Source: Aromatoleum toluclasticum ATCC 700605 (GTDB taxonomy: Bacteria > Pseudomonadota > Gammaproteobacteria > Burkholderiales > Rhodocyclaceae). From it: 64,000 bases of DNA. Where the stretch lies: positions 248,001 through 312,000 of the forward strand of contig NZ_KB899494.1 of NCBI RefSeq assembly GCF_000378245.1, written 5' to 3'. Both the position numbers and the translations under genes were made by a program. The notes under the pieces are model-generated. The model was not told the origin of the DNA and did no database searches. It saw only the letters and a list, made by a program, of their open reading frames with translations. Below, piece after piece: positions 62,066 through 64,000 of this stretch. The first letter of the stretch is position 1, and each line of letters begins with the position of its first letter.

Positions 62066-62824
62066 CTACTTGATGTGGCAGGTCAGGCAAAGTTCGCTCG
62101 GGTTGTTTTCCGCTCGCAGGAACAACGGACGAACCGTGTGAGGGTCGTGACAGCTCGCGCATTCAACAAAGGGAATTTCCATCTGATCCTCGGCGTCGAT
62201 GCGTACGTAGAGCGGCACGTCGAGGCGTCCGCGCTGAACCGAGGAGGTGTCCTTCGATACCCACCAAACGGGACGTTTGTCGATGATGCCGCGCGTGGCC
62301 TGGCGGAAGCCGTCGTCGAATTTAAGCTGTTTTGCGGTATTGATGAGTTTGCCTGCTCGTTGCAGGTCCTCGCGGATTTTCTTGCGCTGTTCGGGCGTCA
62401 GGGCGCCTCGATATGGCACGGCGAAAGGGTGGTCTATGCTGCCCCCGGCGACGCCGAATGCCTGCGACGAGTCGTGGCACGACAGGCAGGCGATGGACTG
62501 GGAGCCGACCGCCTCGTTGCCTTCCGTGCCTATGCGGCCGATGTCATCGAACATCAGGAAGGTGCTGTCCTTCGGTACGGAGCTTTGCCACTTCGGCTGG
62601 GCAGCATCGTCCTGGTTCGTGTCGCTCGGGGTATGGCAGAAGACGCAGATCTGGCGGGGGTCGACGTTCCGGCTGGAGTCGTACTGGATCAGGTTGTGCT
62701 TGCTGTTCCGCATGTCGATCCGCTGCGCCTGCACAGCGGGGGCGCCGAAAAGAGCGCTGACGATCAGCAGTGCGCTTAGTGCGGTAAAGAGGCGGCAGGA
62801 GGCGATGGGGCGCACGGTTGGCAA
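62066..62824 (-). CDS. Tetraheme cytochrome c, secreted (second paralog)
   Basis: 252 aa from a TTG at 62824 with AAAGAG upstream. Signal peptide about 1-33. Heme motifs: CVFCH (60-64), CLSCH (113-117), CASCH (222-226) and CLTCH (246-250). SKHNL before the first heme, CHDPH at the third and CHIK at the end match the protein at 59706. The central insert (about 118-221) differs: it is charged and contains a PVWWVSKD segment. It is encoded between a small cytochrome c and an NHL lipoprotein. Confidence 0.88.
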   Translation of the reverse strand: MPTVRPIASCRLFTALSALLIVSALFGAPAVQAQRIDMRNSKHNLIQYDSSRNVDPRQICVFCHTPSDTNQDDAAQPKWQSSVPKDSTFLMFDDIGRIGTEGNEAVGSQSIACLSCHDSSQAFGVAGGSIDHPFAVPYRGALTPEQRKKIREDLQRAGKLINTAKQLKFDDGFRQATRGIIDKRPVWWVSKDTSSVQRGRLDVPLYVRIDAEDQMEIPFVECASCHDPHTVRPLFLRAENNPSELCLTCHIK

Positions 62825-62903
62825 TTGTCGCTCTTTACGTTGTCGTCCGCTTTTCCAAACGGTGGAACCTCGTTCTCAAGTTCGGGATCCGGTTCGGGCA
62901 TCC

Positions 62904-63206
62904 CTAGCGGGACTGAGAAACCATGTATTCGACAGCGGCGCGAACCTGACTGTCGGCGAGGCCCGGATTGCCGCCTTTGGGCGGCATACCGCCCTTTCCG
63001 CGGAGAGCCGACTGTTGCAGGGCCTCGAGTCCCGCCGGAAGGCGAGGAGCCCAAGCGTTACGGTCGCCGAGAATCGGAGCTCCAGCCACCCCGGTTGCAT
63101 GACAGGCGCGGCAAATTTGAGTATAAACCGCCTTGCCGTCGGTAGCCGATACCTCGGTTGCCAGGATAAGGAATGCCAGGCCGACCGGTGCAAGAATGTG
63201 TTTCAT
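62904..63206 (-). CDS. Monoheme cytochrome c, c5-like
   Basis: 100 aa from the ATG at 63206; a TTG six codons upstream is open. Signal peptide about 1-21. Heme motif CRACH (32-36), with ATGVAGAP after it, and axial Met in GMPPKGGNPGLADSQVRAAVEYM near 73. This is the pattern of soluble cytochrome c5/c-555. It leads the minus-strand operon with the tetraheme and NHL lipoprotein genes. Confidence 0.92.
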   Translation of the reverse strand: MKHILAPVGLAFLILATEVSATDGKAVYTQICRACHATGVAGAPILGDRNAWAPRLPAGLEALQQSALRGKGGMPPKGGNPGLADSQVRAAVEYMVSQSR

Positions 63207-63272
63207 TTTGGTCCCGTCGATCAATCGCGAAGCCGGCCCGAGGCGGTAAGCATGGTTGGATCGGTAACCGAA

Positions 63273-63287
63273 GCAACCGACATGCCA
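63273..63287 (-). promoter_or_regulatory. Sigma-54 promoter of the cytochrome operon
   Basis: On the minus strand, TGGCATGTCGGTTGC matches TGGCAYG-N4-TTGC at every informative position. It is the best sigma-54 site seen in the window. Transcription would begin near 63261, about 55 bases before the cytochrome c ATG. No TTCC/GGAA palindrome was found within 200 bases. Confidence 0.75.
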
Positions 63288-63302
63288 GTATTGTGCATCG
63301 GT

Positions 63303-63317
63303 CGGTTCGGTTCTTGC
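63303..63317 (+). promoter_or_regulatory. Weak candidate sigma-54 promoter
   Basis: CGGTTCGGTTCTTGC has correct GG-GC spacing and TTGC but three mismatches in the -24 box. It would drive the diheme cytochrome gene from near 63329, back to back with the strong site at 63273. Confidence 0.35.
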
Positions 63318-63352
63318 ATCAAGGCTGCAGTTTTTCGACCCAGGGGTATCTT

Positions 63353-64000
63353 GTGAATCAGAACAAGCAGTTCACGCAGGTCCTGCGCGCATGCGCAATC
63401 GGTTTCGGTGTGGTACTGAGCTTCGGTGCCAGCGGCAGCACGATCAAGGCCGACGTGCTTTATCACGAATACTGTTCGGTGTGTCATGGCGACCGGGGTG
63501 ACGGCAACTCCCGCGCGATGAAGAGCCTGAACCCGCCGCCCCGGGATCTGACGAAGGCAGGACCCACACTGCCGCGCGACTACATCCTGCATGTGATCAC
63601 GGAAGGCAAGCCGAATACGGCGATGGTCGGTTTCAAGACCCGCCTGAACGCGGAGGAGTTGGGGGCGCTGGCGGACTACGTGCACAAGGACATTGTGAAT
63701 CGCGGGGCGGCCATTACCGCAGGCTCGCTCAAGGGCATTTCCGGCACGTCGGGAACGACCGGTGGCGGTACGGCCGCCCCGACCCCGGTACCTACGCCTG
63801 CCCCGGCGGCCCCCGCAACTCCTGCCGTGGGTGGCGGTGCTCCCGTTCCCCCGATCGCGGCTCCGCTTCCGCCCGTGAAGCCGGTGGCGCCCGACGAGCG
63901 TGCGGACATGGCCGCGCCGTATCCGTCGGGTCTGAAGGGAGATGCGGCCAAGGGCAAGGAGTTTTATGAGAAGAATTGCGCCGAATGCCATGGCGTGAAG
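63353..64000 (+). CDS. Cytochrome c with at least two heme domains, cut by window edge
   Basis: 216 codons are visible from a GTG at 63353 with AGGGG 8 bases before it; the gene runs off the window. A signal peptide (about 10-33) leads to a first cytochrome c domain with CSVCHGDRGDG (heme 41-45) and PPPRDLT typical of class I diheme proteins. A Pro/Thr/Ala-rich linker (about 125-180) joins a second domain that starts FYEKNCAECHG (heme at 209-213). The Met ligand of domain one is likely in TAMVGFKTRL. It is divergent from the cytochrome c5-like gene. Confidence 0.88.
   Translation, partial: MNQNKQFTQVLRACAIGFGVVLSFGASGSTIKADVLYHEYCSVCHGDRGDGNSRAMKSLNPPPRDLTKAGPTLPRDYILHVITEGKPNTAMVGFKTRLNAEELGALADYVHKDIVNRGAAITAGSLKGISGTSGTTGGGTAAPTPVPTPAPAAPATPAVGGGAPVPPIAAPLPPVKPVAPDERADMAAPYPSGLKGDAAKGKEFYEKNCAECHGVK

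Noticed and set aside
1-64000. tRNA, rRNA, insertion sequences, phage or CRISPR arrays
   Set aside because: None was recognised by reading; no transposase, integrase or repeat array was seen. A covariance-model search could still find small RNAs.

Overview
The window is a high-GC stretch of a betaproteobacterial chromosome, most likely from the Rhodocyclales (Azoarcus/Aromatoleum/Thauera type). Supporting signs are the gmk-rpoZ-spoT block, a DUF3460 gene, a polyhydroxybutyrate depolymerase-like esterase, and a periplasmic nitrate reductase operon fused in order to a cytochrome c maturation operon. This placement is inferred from gene content, not from a database search.

Left part (1-17 kb) is mostly core and housekeeping: a truncated TlpA thioredoxin, a lipoprotein with two NrfJ-like domains, creA, a triheme c7 cytochrome, a FrnE-like DsbA protein, a DnaJ-like co-chaperone, an esterase, a DUF2157/DUF4401/GDYXXLXY membrane trio, gmk-rpoZ-spoT, a CobW GTPase, a divergent MocR/LysE pair and an exonuclease/GIY-YIG protein. 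The middle (17-34 kb) is a nitrate respiration block: Crp-type regulator, narX-narL, napFDAGHBC, then a complete System I set ccmABCDEFGHI. A 13-bp-stem terminator separates nap from ccm.

The right part (34-64 kb) is an accessory respiratory cluster. It holds an NtrC-family sensor kinase/response regulator pair, two Reg_prop beta-propellers, monoheme and diheme cytochromes, four triheme c7 cytochromes in two duplicated pairs, two tetraheme cytochromes, three NHL propellers, an 819-aa outer-membrane beta-barrel, a PpiC isomerase, a multicopper oxidase and a heme-copper-oxidase-like membrane protein. It also holds a second partial cytochrome maturation set (ccmC, ccmD, TlpA) and a System II ResB/ResC pair. 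The content suggests a dedicated cell-envelope electron conduit, possibly to an extracellular acceptor, with its own heme-attachment machinery.

The most notable new observation is regulatory. A 16-bp palindrome of the form TTCCYGR-N2-KCRGGAA occurs at 2206, 46484, 48960 and 60806. Each copy lies about 80-190 bases upstream of a sigma-54-like -24/-12 element that precedes a cytochrome or cytochrome-maturation gene. The sigma-54 activator encoded at 37743-39167 is the obvious candidate to bind it. The cluster continues past the right edge, where a cytochrome gene is cut.
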